NCBI GenBank assembly: GCA_012729115.1
Contig: JAAYDR010000023.1
Location: 117,110-181,109 of the forward strand
From: Clostridiales bacterium
GTDB taxonomy: Bacteria > Bacillota > Clostridia > Christensenellales > Aristaeellaceae
Direction of reading: 5' to 3'
DNA length: 64,000 nt
The notes under the pieces were generated by a model. It saw only the letters and a list, made by a program, of their open reading frames with translations, searched no databases and was not told the DNA's origin. Below, piece after piece: positions 53,567 through 61,620 of this stretch. Made by a program: the position numbers and the translations under genes. Each line of letters starts with the position of its first letter. The first letter of the stretch is position 1.

Positions 53567-55801
53567 ATGGATTCTTCGGTTTTTTCCCTTGAGCAGGCCC
53601 ACTTTTCTTCTACCCTTCAGACTGTAACGGAGGAACGGCGCAAAGCAGAGGTGGAGTTGGGCATCACAGACGGAAATGACAGGTTCATCCAGGTAATTGA
53701 TGACGGAAGCGATGACGCGGTGGTTCAGCAGTTTGTGCTGCGCATGAAGCTGCGGAGTCTGCATCAGTTGCGGCTGTCGGAAAGGCAGCCCTATTTTGCC
53801 CGGCTGGATTTTACCCCGGATAGTGACATGCCCTATGAAGGGGGCATGAAGGCGGGGAAAACATCGGCGGTGTATGTGGGACGCTGGGGCGTGATCAAGA
53901 CACCGGAATACAAGGTCTGCGTGGCAGACTGGCGCAGCCCGGTGGCGAACCTGTACTATTCCGGGCAGATTGGGCGGGTGAGCTATGACGCACCGGACGG
54001 TAAGGTGGAAGGGGATCTGTCTCTGAAGCGGATGTTTACCGTGGAGGAGGGAAAGCTGCTGGGCATGCAGGACACAGGGCTTGTGGGGCAGGAGCGGTTC
54101 CTGACGGAAGCCCTGTCCCAGGTGACCACAGCCAGACTGCGTGAGGTGGTCACCACCATCCAGGCAGAGCAAAACACCGTGATTCGCCACGATCCCTTCT
54201 CCCCGCTGTGCGTGCAGGGTGTGGCGGGCAGCGGCAAGACCACCATCGCCCTGCACCGCATCGCCTGGATGCTGTACAGGCTGCAAAAGACCGTGGCACC
54301 TCACCAGATGATGATTCTGGCCCCCAACCCGCTGTTTCTGAATTACATCAGCCGGGTCTTGCCGGATCTGGGGGTGGAGCAGGTTCGTCAGACTACCTTT
54401 GCTCAGCTGTGCGAAAAGCTGCTGGGGAAGCGCATGCCAAAGCTGGAGCTGGGGGCCAGACTTGAGGAAAGGCTGTGCATGAGCAAGCATGAGCGGGATG
54501 CGCTGGATGCGGTGCTGAGGCGCAAGGGAGCCCTGGCCTTGGGAAATGCTTTGGACGGCTTTCTGGAGCGGTTTGAAAGGAAGGTAATCCCCGTTTGGAG
54601 TGTCGGCTTCGGTGGCCGCATCCTGCTGGATACCCAGGAGATGGAAGACCTGTTCCTGCGGCAATTCCGCCATTATCCTTTGCGCGTGCGGGTAGACGAG
54701 GTCCGCAAGGTGGTGAAGAAACGGCTGAAGCAGGCCCTGGAGCAGTTGGAGGATAGCCTGCGCAAGGCCACAGATCAGCGGCTGGAGGCGCTGCTGCGGT
54801 CCCTGCCTGACGGAGAGGAGCGTCAGGAGAAGGCGCGGCGGCTGCTTCTCAGCCGCCAGGAGCGGCTGGATCAACTGAAGCAGGCCGAAAAGGACTTTTG
54901 GAGGAACTATGACCAAAACTGGCATCCCATGAGTCTACTGAAGGTGTATGGCGAGTTTTGGCAGGAACAGGCCGCCCTGGAGGGAGACGGCTCCGGAGCG
55001 GCGGAGGTTTGGGCCGCCACCGAGCCCGGGATTGCCAAGGGGCGGGTGGGAACGGAGGACCTGCCTGCGCTGCTGTGGCTGGGTGAAAGGCTCTATGGAT
55101 ATCCGCGGATGGACATCCGGCATGTGGTGGTGGACGAAGCGCAGGATGTGTCCCCCCTGCAGGTGAAGGTTCTGCGCAAGCTTTTCAACCACGACGCCTT
55201 CACCTTGGTGGGAGACCTGTGGCAGGGGATTTATGGGGATGAGGGCCTCCGTGCCTGGAGCGACCTGACGGAGGGTATTTTTGAGAAACAGCCCGCTTGC
55301 GTTGCCCTGTCCACCAGTTATCGGAGCACAGTGGAGATCATGGAGCTGGCGCTTGCGCTGATGGCGGGTCATGATTCCGCCGGAGTTACCAAGCCCGTGT
55401 TGCGCCACGGGGAACCTCCGTCCTTTATCAGCGTGAAAATGGGGGAGGAGTGTTTGGCTGTCATTGCCCGGTATGTAGAGAAATGGCTCGGCGAGGGGTT
55501 TTTCTCCATCGCCATCATCGTGAAGCGGGAGGCAGACGCAAAAGCTCTTCACAAAGCCCTGCTGACTCTGTTGCCACAGGCCTGGCTGGTGAGCCGGGGT
55601 GACGACACCTTTCAGGGTGGTGTTCAGGTGATGGGTGCCAGCGTGGTGAAGGGTCTGGAATTTGATTGCGTGCTCATCGCCGATGCCCAGGCAGAGGCGT
55701 ATCCCAGGGAACGCTTTTATGACAAGCTCTTGTATGTGCTGTGTACCCGGCCATTGCACAGGCTGGTTTTATTGGGGTCCGGGAAAGCGTTTCGGGAATA
55801 G
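53567..55801 (+). CDS. helD: HelD-like superfamily 1 helicase (RNA polymerase recycling factor)
   Basis: A 744-residue protein of the HelD family. Walker A is GVAGSGKTTIAL near residue 218, Walker B-type DEAQDVSPLQV is near 523, motif IV-like TSYRST near 580. The family-specific block VADWRSPVANLYYSGQIG near 122 follows an N-terminal coiled-coil-like region. HelD binds RNA polymerase, uses ATP, and releases stalled polymerase from DNA in Bacillus. AAAGGAG lies 7 nt ahead of the ATG. A structured leader precedes it. Confidence 0.88.
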   Translation: MDSSVFSLEQAHFSSTLQTVTEERRKAEVELGITDGNDRFIQVIDDGSDDAVVQQFVLRMKLRSLHQLRLSERQPYFARLDFTPDSDMPYEGGMKAGKTSAVYVGRWGVIKTPEYKVCVADWRSPVANLYYSGQIGRVSYDAPDGKVEGDLSLKRMFTVEEGKLLGMQDTGLVGQERFLTEALSQVTTARLREVVTTIQAEQNTVIRHDPFSPLCVQGVAGSGKTTIALHRIAWMLYRLQKTVAPHQMMILAPNPLFLNYISRVLPDLGVEQVRQTTFAQLCEKLLGKRMPKLELGARLEERLCMSKHERDALDAVLRRKGALALGNALDGFLERFERKVIPVWSVGFGGRILLDTQEMEDLFLRQFRHYPLRVRVDEVRKVVKKRLKQALEQLEDSLRKATDQRLEALLRSLPDGEERQEKARRLLLSRQERLDQLKQAEKDFWRNYDQNWHPMSLLKVYGEFWQEQAALEGDGSGAAEVWAATEPGIAKGRVGTEDLPALLWLGERLYGYPRMDIRHVVVDEAQDVSPLQVKVLRKLFNHDAFTLVGDLWQGIYGDEGLRAWSDLTEGIFEKQPACVALSTSYRSTVEIMELALALMAGHDSAGVTKPVLRHGEPPSFISVKMGEECLAVIARYVEKWLGEGFFSIAIIVKREADAKALHKALLTLLPQAWLVSRGDDTFQGGVQVMGASVVKGLEFDCVLIADAQAEAYPRERFYDKLLYVLCTRPLHRLVLLGSGKAFRE

Positions 55802-55930
55802 GGTCCTGCCGTCCTGCGTGACATACCAGACTCCGCCCTCTGTGGACAGATGAATCGTCCCGTCCCCGGAGCAGAGGACAGGAAACCCCCGATCATTGAT
55901 GTGTAGTGAGAAGAAGACTGCGTTTCCCAT
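55769..55930 (-). pseudogene. Short remnant resembling the tail of the adjacent hydrolase
   Basis: A 53-codon minus-strand frame containing GTIHLSTEGGVWYVTQDG, which closely parallels GILYLATDGERWYLSQEG at the end of the neighbouring ComEC-like hydrolase. It has no ribosome site and overlaps the helD end by 33 bp. It looks like a leftover of a duplicated or rearranged copy. Confidence 0.5.
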
Positions 55931-55976
55931 AGTGCAGATGGATTACCAGCGCTTGGGAAATGCAGGAAGGGGAGAG

Positions 55977-56951
55977 CTACTCTCCTTCCTGTGACAGGTA
56001 CCAGCGCTCACCGTCTGTGGCCAGGTAGAGGATGCCCTGGCCGGTGTAGACAGCAGGTATATCCCTTCGCGCAAGTTGTCTGTTAAACCGGAGTGTAGCA
56101 GCAGGAGAATTGGTCACCACCACCAAATCCGGGGATACGGTATCCAGAAAATCAGACTGCATGGGCTCTACGCCGTGGTGGGGGGATTTGAGTATATCAG
56201 AGGCCAGCAGGTCGCCATCGGTTTTCAGGAAATGATGCTGGGCTACGCCGGTGATGTCGGCGGTGAGCAGCAGGGTTCTCAGCCCGTACTCCACCTGAAT
56301 GACCAGGGATCCGGCATTTACGTCCTGGGCAGGGTCTTCCCATCGGAGGATACGCAACAGTGCGCTGCCCTGGGTGAGTTGCTCTTCGCTTTGAATTGGG
56401 GTGGCTCCCCGGTCAGGAGACTGGCCGCCCAGTTCCAGGCAGTCGCCCTGTTGCAGCCGGGTATAGAGAATGGATTTTGCTTGCAACTGGGACATAAAAC
56501 CTGCAAATTGTGAATTGCTGGATTCCAGGGCCAAGGGACCATAAGCGCGCCGGGCATTGCCGCCCCAACGCAGAAGGGTGGTCAGGTTGGCTATATGGTC
56601 CTCATGGGCATGGGTGAACAAAAGACTGCCCACTTTCAGGGAGCCGTGTCTGTCCATGAGGAAATCCCTGAGAGCTGTAAAATACTCTGGGTGCCCGCCG
56701 TCGATGAGCAAGGTTTGGCAACCCAACCGCAGAAAAATCGCATCTCCTTGCCCAACATTGAGAAAGAAAACCTCTAGCAGCTCGCTTTCCTGGGGAAAGG
56801 AGTTGGGGCCGTCGATGAGGACAGAGTTGTTTACCTGGCAGGTGAAGGGACGAGGTGAGGCCATGCCCGGATTGGTTATACCCAGGCACAGAACCAACAC
56901 CACAGCGGTTAGCCGAATGCTTCTGGGAGCGATAAGGGAACGAGGGATCAT
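55977..56951 (-). CDS. Secreted ComEC/Rec2-type metallo-beta-lactamase-fold hydrolase
   Basis: A 324-residue protein with a signal peptide or anchor (residues about 10-32). The MBL domain shows VFFLNVGQGDAIF near residue 65, LLIDGG near 83, the metal motif THAHEDHIANL near 110 and SPHHGVE near 265, as in the C-terminal domain of ComEC. It lacks the ComEC channel. In ComEC this domain is thought to cut one DNA strand during uptake; free-standing forms are of uncertain function. The ATG at 56951 has AAGGAG 7 nt upstream; longer frames lack one. Confidence 0.85.
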   Translation of the reverse strand: MIPRSLIAPRSIRLTAVVLVLCLGITNPGMASPRPFTCQVNNSVLIDGPNSFPQESELLEVFFLNVGQGDAIFLRLGCQTLLIDGGHPEYFTALRDFLMDRHGSLKVGSLLFTHAHEDHIANLTTLLRWGGNARRAYGPLALESSNSQFAGFMSQLQAKSILYTRLQQGDCLELGGQSPDRGATPIQSEEQLTQGSALLRILRWEDPAQDVNAGSLVIQVEYGLRTLLLTADITGVAQHHFLKTDGDLLASDILKSPHHGVEPMQSDFLDTVSPDLVVVTNSPAATLRFNRQLARRDIPAVYTGQGILYLATDGERWYLSQEGE

Positions 56952-57068
56952 GGACACTCTCCTTGGACAACCGATTATGAAAGGACGGCCAAGCTTTCGC
57001 CCAGCCGTCAACCGGTTTACAGAGTTTTAGAGTTCTGAAAGGAAACTCCAGCGGCTACGGTCCTCACA

Positions 57069-59396
57069 TCAAATCTGGTGCTTCACCCGGTCCCTTTCTT
57101 CAGCCTTCTTGGCATTGTTGAAGCGGTTGAGGGTGCCCGAGAGGTAGCCGGTAACGCGGCGAATACGCTCAAAGGCGTGGGCCTGCTCGCTGCGGCCGCA
57201 TTTGGGGCATACATCCCCGATGATGCCGTTGTAGCCGCACATGGGGTCACGGTCCAATGGGTGGTTGATGGAGCCGTAGCCAATGCCCTGGTCGTGCATG
57301 TAGCGCACCACCTTCTCAAAGGCGTCCAGGTTCTTGGAAGGGTCTCCATCCATTTCAATATAGGAGATATGGCCTGCATTGGTAAGCTCGTGATAAGGGG
57401 CTTCGAGGGCGATCTTCTCAAAAGCGCCGATGGGGAAGTAGACAGGAACGTGGAAGGAATTGGTATAATAGTCGCGGTCTGTAACACCCTTGATTTCGCC
57501 GTACTTCGCCCGGTCGATCTTCACAAAACGGCCGTACAGGCCCTCGGCGGGGGTAGCCAGCAGGGTATAGTTCAGTTTGCGCTCTTTGCTTAGTTCGTCG
57601 CAGTACTTACGCATGAACCCGATGATCTCAAGACCCAGGTTCTGGCTGGCGGGGTCCTCGCCATGATGGGTGCCGCGCAAAGCGACCAGGGTTTCCGCCA
57701 GGCCGATAAAGCCGATGGAAAGGGTACCGTGCTTGAGTACCTCGCGAATGCTGTCGTTCCAATCCAGCTTTTCGCTGTCCATCCATACTCCTTCACCCAT
57801 GAGGAAGGGGAAGTTGCGGACCTTTTTGTTGGAGATGATCTCCAGCCGTTCGTCCAATTGCTCCACCACCAGGTGGAGGATGCGTTCCAACTCTTCAAAA
57901 AACCACTGCAGGTCTCCCTTGGCCTTGATGGCGATACGGGGGAGGTTGATGGAGGTAAAGGAGAGGTTGCCGCGACGGGGGCAGACCTCCCGGCTGGGAT
58001 CATGCATATTTCCGATCACCCGGGTACGGCAGCCCATGTAGGCGATTTCTGTTTCCGGATGACCTTCCTTATAGTACTTTTTGTTAAAGGGCGCATCCAC
58101 AAAGCTGAAATTGGGAAAGAGACGCTTGGCGCTGGTACGGATGGCCAGGCGATAGAGGTCGTAGTTGGGATCGCCTGGATTGAAGCTGATGCCTTCCTTC
58201 ACCCGGAAGATCTGGATGGGGAAGATGGGGGTTTCGCCGTTGCCGAGGCCCGCCTCGGTAGCCAGGAGCACATTGCGAATCACCATGCGCCCCTCCGGAG
58301 AAGTGTCCATACCGTAGTTGATGCTGCTGAAGGGCACTTGAGCTCCGGCCCGGCTGTTCATTGTGTTCAGATTGTGGATCAAAGCCTCCATTGCCTGGTA
58401 GGTGGCTTTTTCGGTTTCCTTTTCGGCTTGCTCCCGCACAAAGTCCATCAGGCGGGTGAGAACTTCCGGCTCAGCTTTGGGCAGAAGGCCCTCCAGATGC
58501 CTGCGCATGGCCTTGTCGTATTCCGCGTCCACTGCCAGGGAGGGGATCACTCCCATTTCATCCTCCAGCTTGGCAAGAATGCACATGGCCGCCTCCGGCG
58601 CATCCTCCAGATTTCCCAGGAGTTCCAGCGCGCGGGCCAGATTATCCCGGTAACGCTTGCGGAAGGTTTTGCGTACGCCCGGGGCCATGCCATAGTCGAA
58701 GTTGACTACACTCTGGCCGCCGTGCTGGTCGTTCTGGTTGGCCTGGATAGCGATACAGGCCAGGGCGGAATAGCTGTAAATATCATTGGGCTCCCGCAGC
58801 ACTCCATGGCCGGTGGAAAATCCCCCGTGGAAGAGATGCAGCAGGTCAATTTGGCAACAGGTGGTGGTAAGGGTATAAAAATCCAGGTCATGGATGTGGA
58901 TATCGCCCTCGTGATGGGCGCGGGCATGGCGGGGATTTAGGACGTACATCTCATAGAATTGCTTGGCGCCTTCGCTGCCAAACTTGAGCATGCTGCCCAT
59001 GGCAGTATCGCCGTTGATGTTTGCGTTTTCCCGCTTGATGTCGCTGTCGCTGGCATCCTTGTAGGCAATGTCCTCAAAGACGCGCATAAGCCGGGTATTC
59101 ATTTCCCGGACACGGCTGCGTTCGGCCCGGTAGAGGATGTATGCTTTGGCGGAGCGTACAAAGCCCTGTTGGATCAGCACCCGTTCCACGGTGTCCTGCA
59201 CCTGCTCCACCGTTGGAATGGACGGGATGTTGTCGTCTTTTTCTACTTCTGCCACCACCAGGGATGCAAGCTCGTGAGCGGTTTCGGCGCTCTTCTGGCT
59301 GCCGCTGGCCATAAAGCTCTTTTCAATAGCCTGCTCAATCTTGATGGGGTCAAAGGGAACAACGCGCCCGTCGCGCTTTTTAATGGATGTAACCAT
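57069..59396 (-). CDS. nrdD: Anaerobic ribonucleoside-triphosphate reductase
   Basis: A 775-residue class III reductase that makes dNTPs without oxygen. It has an N-terminal ATP-cone (residues about 3-95), the catalytic core with YMGCRTRVIGN near 475, a zinc site CGYNGIIGDVCPKCGR near 715-730, and the glycyl radical motif RVTGYLSG with Gly at about 750. NrdG, the activase that loads the radical, is normally next door but is not downstream here. Transcription starts at a consensus promoter framed by two NrdR boxes. Confidence 0.97.
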   Translation of the reverse strand: MVTSIKKRDGRVVPFDPIKIEQAIEKSFMASGSQKSAETAHELASLVVAEVEKDDNIPSIPTVEQVQDTVERVLIQQGFVRSAKAYILYRAERSRVREMNTRLMRVFEDIAYKDASDSDIKRENANINGDTAMGSMLKFGSEGAKQFYEMYVLNPRHARAHHEGDIHIHDLDFYTLTTTCCQIDLLHLFHGGFSTGHGVLREPNDIYSYSALACIAIQANQNDQHGGQSVVNFDYGMAPGVRKTFRKRYRDNLARALELLGNLEDAPEAAMCILAKLEDEMGVIPSLAVDAEYDKAMRRHLEGLLPKAEPEVLTRLMDFVREQAEKETEKATYQAMEALIHNLNTMNSRAGAQVPFSSINYGMDTSPEGRMVIRNVLLATEAGLGNGETPIFPIQIFRVKEGISFNPGDPNYDLYRLAIRTSAKRLFPNFSFVDAPFNKKYYKEGHPETEIAYMGCRTRVIGNMHDPSREVCPRRGNLSFTSINLPRIAIKAKGDLQWFFEELERILHLVVEQLDERLEIISNKKVRNFPFLMGEGVWMDSEKLDWNDSIREVLKHGTLSIGFIGLAETLVALRGTHHGEDPASQNLGLEIIGFMRKYCDELSKERKLNYTLLATPAEGLYGRFVKIDRAKYGEIKGVTDRDYYTNSFHVPVYFPIGAFEKIALEAPYHELTNAGHISYIEMDGDPSKNLDAFEKVVRYMHDQGIGYGSINHPLDRDPMCGYNGIIGDVCPKCGRSEQAHAFERIRRVTGYLSGTLNRFNNAKKAEERDRVKHQI

Positions 59397-59536
59397 GGCT
59401 TTCGCTCCTTTTGGTGCGCCGATGCTTGGGTCGCGCGGATCGCTGACGTTACGGCGAAAAATGTGGACAAAAAACCGGCGGGCGACCTTCCCTCGTCCGC
59501 AAGGTTTTCCCTTAGGATTATCTTTTCTGGAATCAC

Positions 59537-59584
59537 GATCATTATATTGTGTTGATGCTCAAATGTCAATACAACATATAGAGG
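59537..59584 (-). promoter_or_regulatory. Tandem NrdR boxes
   Basis: Two 16-bp sites, at 59537-59552 and 59569-59584, each match 12 of 16 positions of the NrdR consensus (ACACWATATWTWGTGT). Their starts lie 32 bp apart, i.e. three helical turns, the spacing usual for NrdR. NrdR represses reductase genes when dATP is plentiful. Confidence 0.65.
59541..59569 (-). promoter_or_regulatory. nrdD promoter
   Basis: On the minus strand TTGACA (59569-59564), 17 bp, TATAAT (59546-59541): a perfect sigma-A match, overlapping both NrdR boxes. The leader is about 135 nt. Confidence 0.85.
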
Positions 59585-59762
59585 CTGCCAGGTCTACCCA
59601 TGGGGTTCACATTGCAAAATATGACGAATTTGCGACGTTTATGCATATTTGCGGCGTAAAATTCCTGAGAAAAAATTTTTGTGCGGGAAGTATTGTTCCC
59701 GTTTTATACAAAGGCTGTGGAGCATGACAGGGGTGAACCGGACAGGACCACCCCTGGCGGCT
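59585..59762. other. Intergenic stretch with a weak hairpin
   Basis: Between the NrdR boxes and the 44-residue gene. GGGAA (59685-59689) and TTCCC (59696-59700) form a 5-bp stem; on the minus strand a T-run follows about 8 nt later, so it could be a weak terminator for the small gene. AGGGGTG and CACCCCT (about 59728-59754) form another hairpin with a 12-nt loop. Nothing else is seen. Confidence 0.3.
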
Positions 59763-59897
59763 TTACTTCTTGCCGCTTTTTGCTCCCTTGATCTCCGGCA
59801 CAGGAGGCAGCTTGTTCTTGGGAATATGGGTTTTATGGTTGCTTTCTGTGCCATGGGGATCCTTGGGGTCAGGTCTGCGCATACCGGCCTTTGCCAT
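59763..59897 (-). CDS. Conserved-looking 44-residue small basic protein
   Basis: The 44-residue product starts MAKAGMRRPDPKDPHGTESN and ends with KLPPVPEIKGAKSGKK. GAGGTGAT lies just ahead of the ATG and the stop is TAA. It is rich in Pro, Lys and His, with no hydrophobic segment, so it is soluble and probably disordered. Similar small proteins exist in Clostridia as far as I recall. It lies 67 bp after the GT39-like pair on the same strand and may be co-transcribed. Confidence 0.7.
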   Translation of the reverse strand: MAKAGMRRPDPKDPHGTESNHKTHIPKNKLPPVPEIKGAKSGKK

Positions 59898-59964
59898 CCT
59901 ATCACCTCAGGAGATAAAGTGGACAAAAAGCGGGGGAGCTATGCACCGGGGACAGGCGTTGCGC

Positions 59965-61605
59965 TTACGGGTCTTTTTCGTATATGGTGGCAAGAATATT
60001 ACCATAAGCGCGAAGGGTGAAAAGGACATGATATCCATCAGGAGCAGGAGTCCCGTAGATTCTGGCATAGGTGGTATTGGAGAACAGATAGGGGGCGTTT
60101 TCATCCTGGGTGACAGACAGGGTGGCTTGCAGGGCAGGGGACAGGACCCGGTGCCCATGTTCAATGCCAAAGAGGCTCATGGGTTCCCGGGCGCCCAGGA
60201 CCAGTGCAAGCCGGTCGTCCCTTGGGGCGGCTGCAAGCTGTTTCATGGCATTGACGGTGCTGACCACCCAATAGTCCAGTTCCATCTGGGTGGAGGCATC
60301 TCCCGGTGTCAGGATGTTGTAGTAGCCATATTGATAGGGATGGTTCAGCGCCATGCCCAGGGCGGTGATTGTAAAGCAGAGGCATAACAGGAGGCAGGCC
60401 GCCCGCTTAAGCCAGGTCCTGTGCAGGGTGAGCTTTGCCAGGGTGTCCAGACCCAGCCCGGCCAGCAGCACAAGAGGGGCATAGATAAAATAGAAATGCC
60501 GCCAGCCATTGTATACCAAGGGTCGGGCTAACATGGCATAGCCCAGTGGGAGGAGCCATAACAAGGTCAGCACAGCCTGCATCAGGGCGGAGCCCTGCTT
60601 CAGGGATGCGGTCTTGCCCTTTACAAAGGAGAGGAGGGCCTTGATCTGCCCTGCGGCGGCCAGGGGCATGGTATACAGGGGCAAAGTGAGGAGTATCATG
60701 GTTGGCAGGTAACTGCGGGGCAGTGGATTTTTTCTGTGTTGATAAATCGCGCCTTTAAACAGCACCACTCCAGGCCAGCGGGAGAAGCCCGAGGCATTGA
60801 GCAGCACATAGGAGAGATACTCGCCGGGATTTTGCCACAGGGCGGGGGTGAGAAGGCCGTAAAAGGCCAGGAAGCTCAGGAGCGTTGACGAGGCGGTACA
60901 AACCATTTTCAAGCTCCAGGCGCGCCGGGCTGTCAGGGAAACCAGGATCGCCAGACTCACCAGACCCCAGGCAGCAGCCCCGGCGATCTTGGTGTTGGCA
61001 GCCATGGCCCCGGCAAAGGAAAACAACAGGCCCCTGAGCAGGCCCGGCTGCTTCATCAGCCGCAGGCCAAGCCAAAGAGTGAGTAAAACCAGGGAAAGAA
61101 GCACCATGTCCTTATTGTTGTAGTGTCCCTCTGCAAAGAAACGGGGGGAGAGGAACAACAGCAGGGTAGAAAAGCAGGAAACCGGGCGGGCAAACCCCAT
61201 CTCCCTGCAGAAGGCATAGACGGCCCAGCACCCGGCCATGAACCAAAGCCAGGTATAGGCATGCCAGAGGATCAGAAGGAGATGGGGGGAAGAGTGCTGG
61301 AGCACCAGCAGTGGCGCAGCCAGGTAATAGGCGCATTGCCCATGGTCCCGCTCCGCGCTCTGGGATATGCGCTGGATGCCCAGCCCATCATAATAGAGGG
61401 CTGCCTCGCTGTCGCTCCCCCAAAGCCGGATAGCGTATTCCTTCATGTTTTCCCGCAGGATATCCTGTTCCCAGGGTTCATCGCAGGCCAGGCCGTAATC
61501 GACGCCGGTCAACAGCCCTGTGAAGAAAAGCGTGATGAAGAAAAGCGCAACCAGCAGCCTGGAATGGCGAAAAAGGGGAAGCCTGAGGGCCTGGGTCATC
61601 CGCAT
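59965..61605 (-). CDS. GT39-like membrane glycosyltransferase (paralogue B)
   Basis: A 546-residue protein with about 10-11 TM segments. The first extracellular loop holds the acidic pair in GLACDEPWEQDIL (about residue 40), as in PMT/ArnT-type enzymes that use polyprenyl-phosphate sugars. The motif RFFAEGHYNNKDMVLL follows a later TM segment and the N-terminal loop ends in AERDHGQCAYYLA. It shares these blocks with the gene just upstream. AGGAGG is 7 nt ahead of the ATG. Acceptor unknown. Confidence 0.82.
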   Translation of the reverse strand: MRMTQALRLPLFRHSRLLVALFFITLFFTGLLTGVDYGLACDEPWEQDILRENMKEYAIRLWGSDSEAALYYDGLGIQRISQSAERDHGQCAYYLAAPLLVLQHSSPHLLLILWHAYTWLWFMAGCWAVYAFCREMGFARPVSCFSTLLLFLSPRFFAEGHYNNKDMVLLSLVLLTLWLGLRLMKQPGLLRGLLFSFAGAMAANTKIAGAAAWGLVSLAILVSLTARRAWSLKMVCTASSTLLSFLAFYGLLTPALWQNPGEYLSYVLLNASGFSRWPGVVLFKGAIYQHRKNPLPRSYLPTMILLTLPLYTMPLAAAGQIKALLSFVKGKTASLKQGSALMQAVLTLLWLLPLGYAMLARPLVYNGWRHFYFIYAPLVLLAGLGLDTLAKLTLHRTWLKRAACLLLCLCFTITALGMALNHPYQYGYYNILTPGDASTQMELDYWVVSTVNAMKQLAAAPRDDRLALVLGAREPMSLFGIEHGHRVLSPALQATLSVTQDENAPYLFSNTTYARIYGTPAPDGYHVLFTLRAYGNILATIYEKDP

Positions 61606-61620
61606 GTCTACGCCTCCTGG

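Noticed and set aside
59649..60387. Plus-strand frames opposite the small gene and the end of paralogue B
   Set aside because: They are shadows; the minus-strand products have start signals and recognisable sequence.
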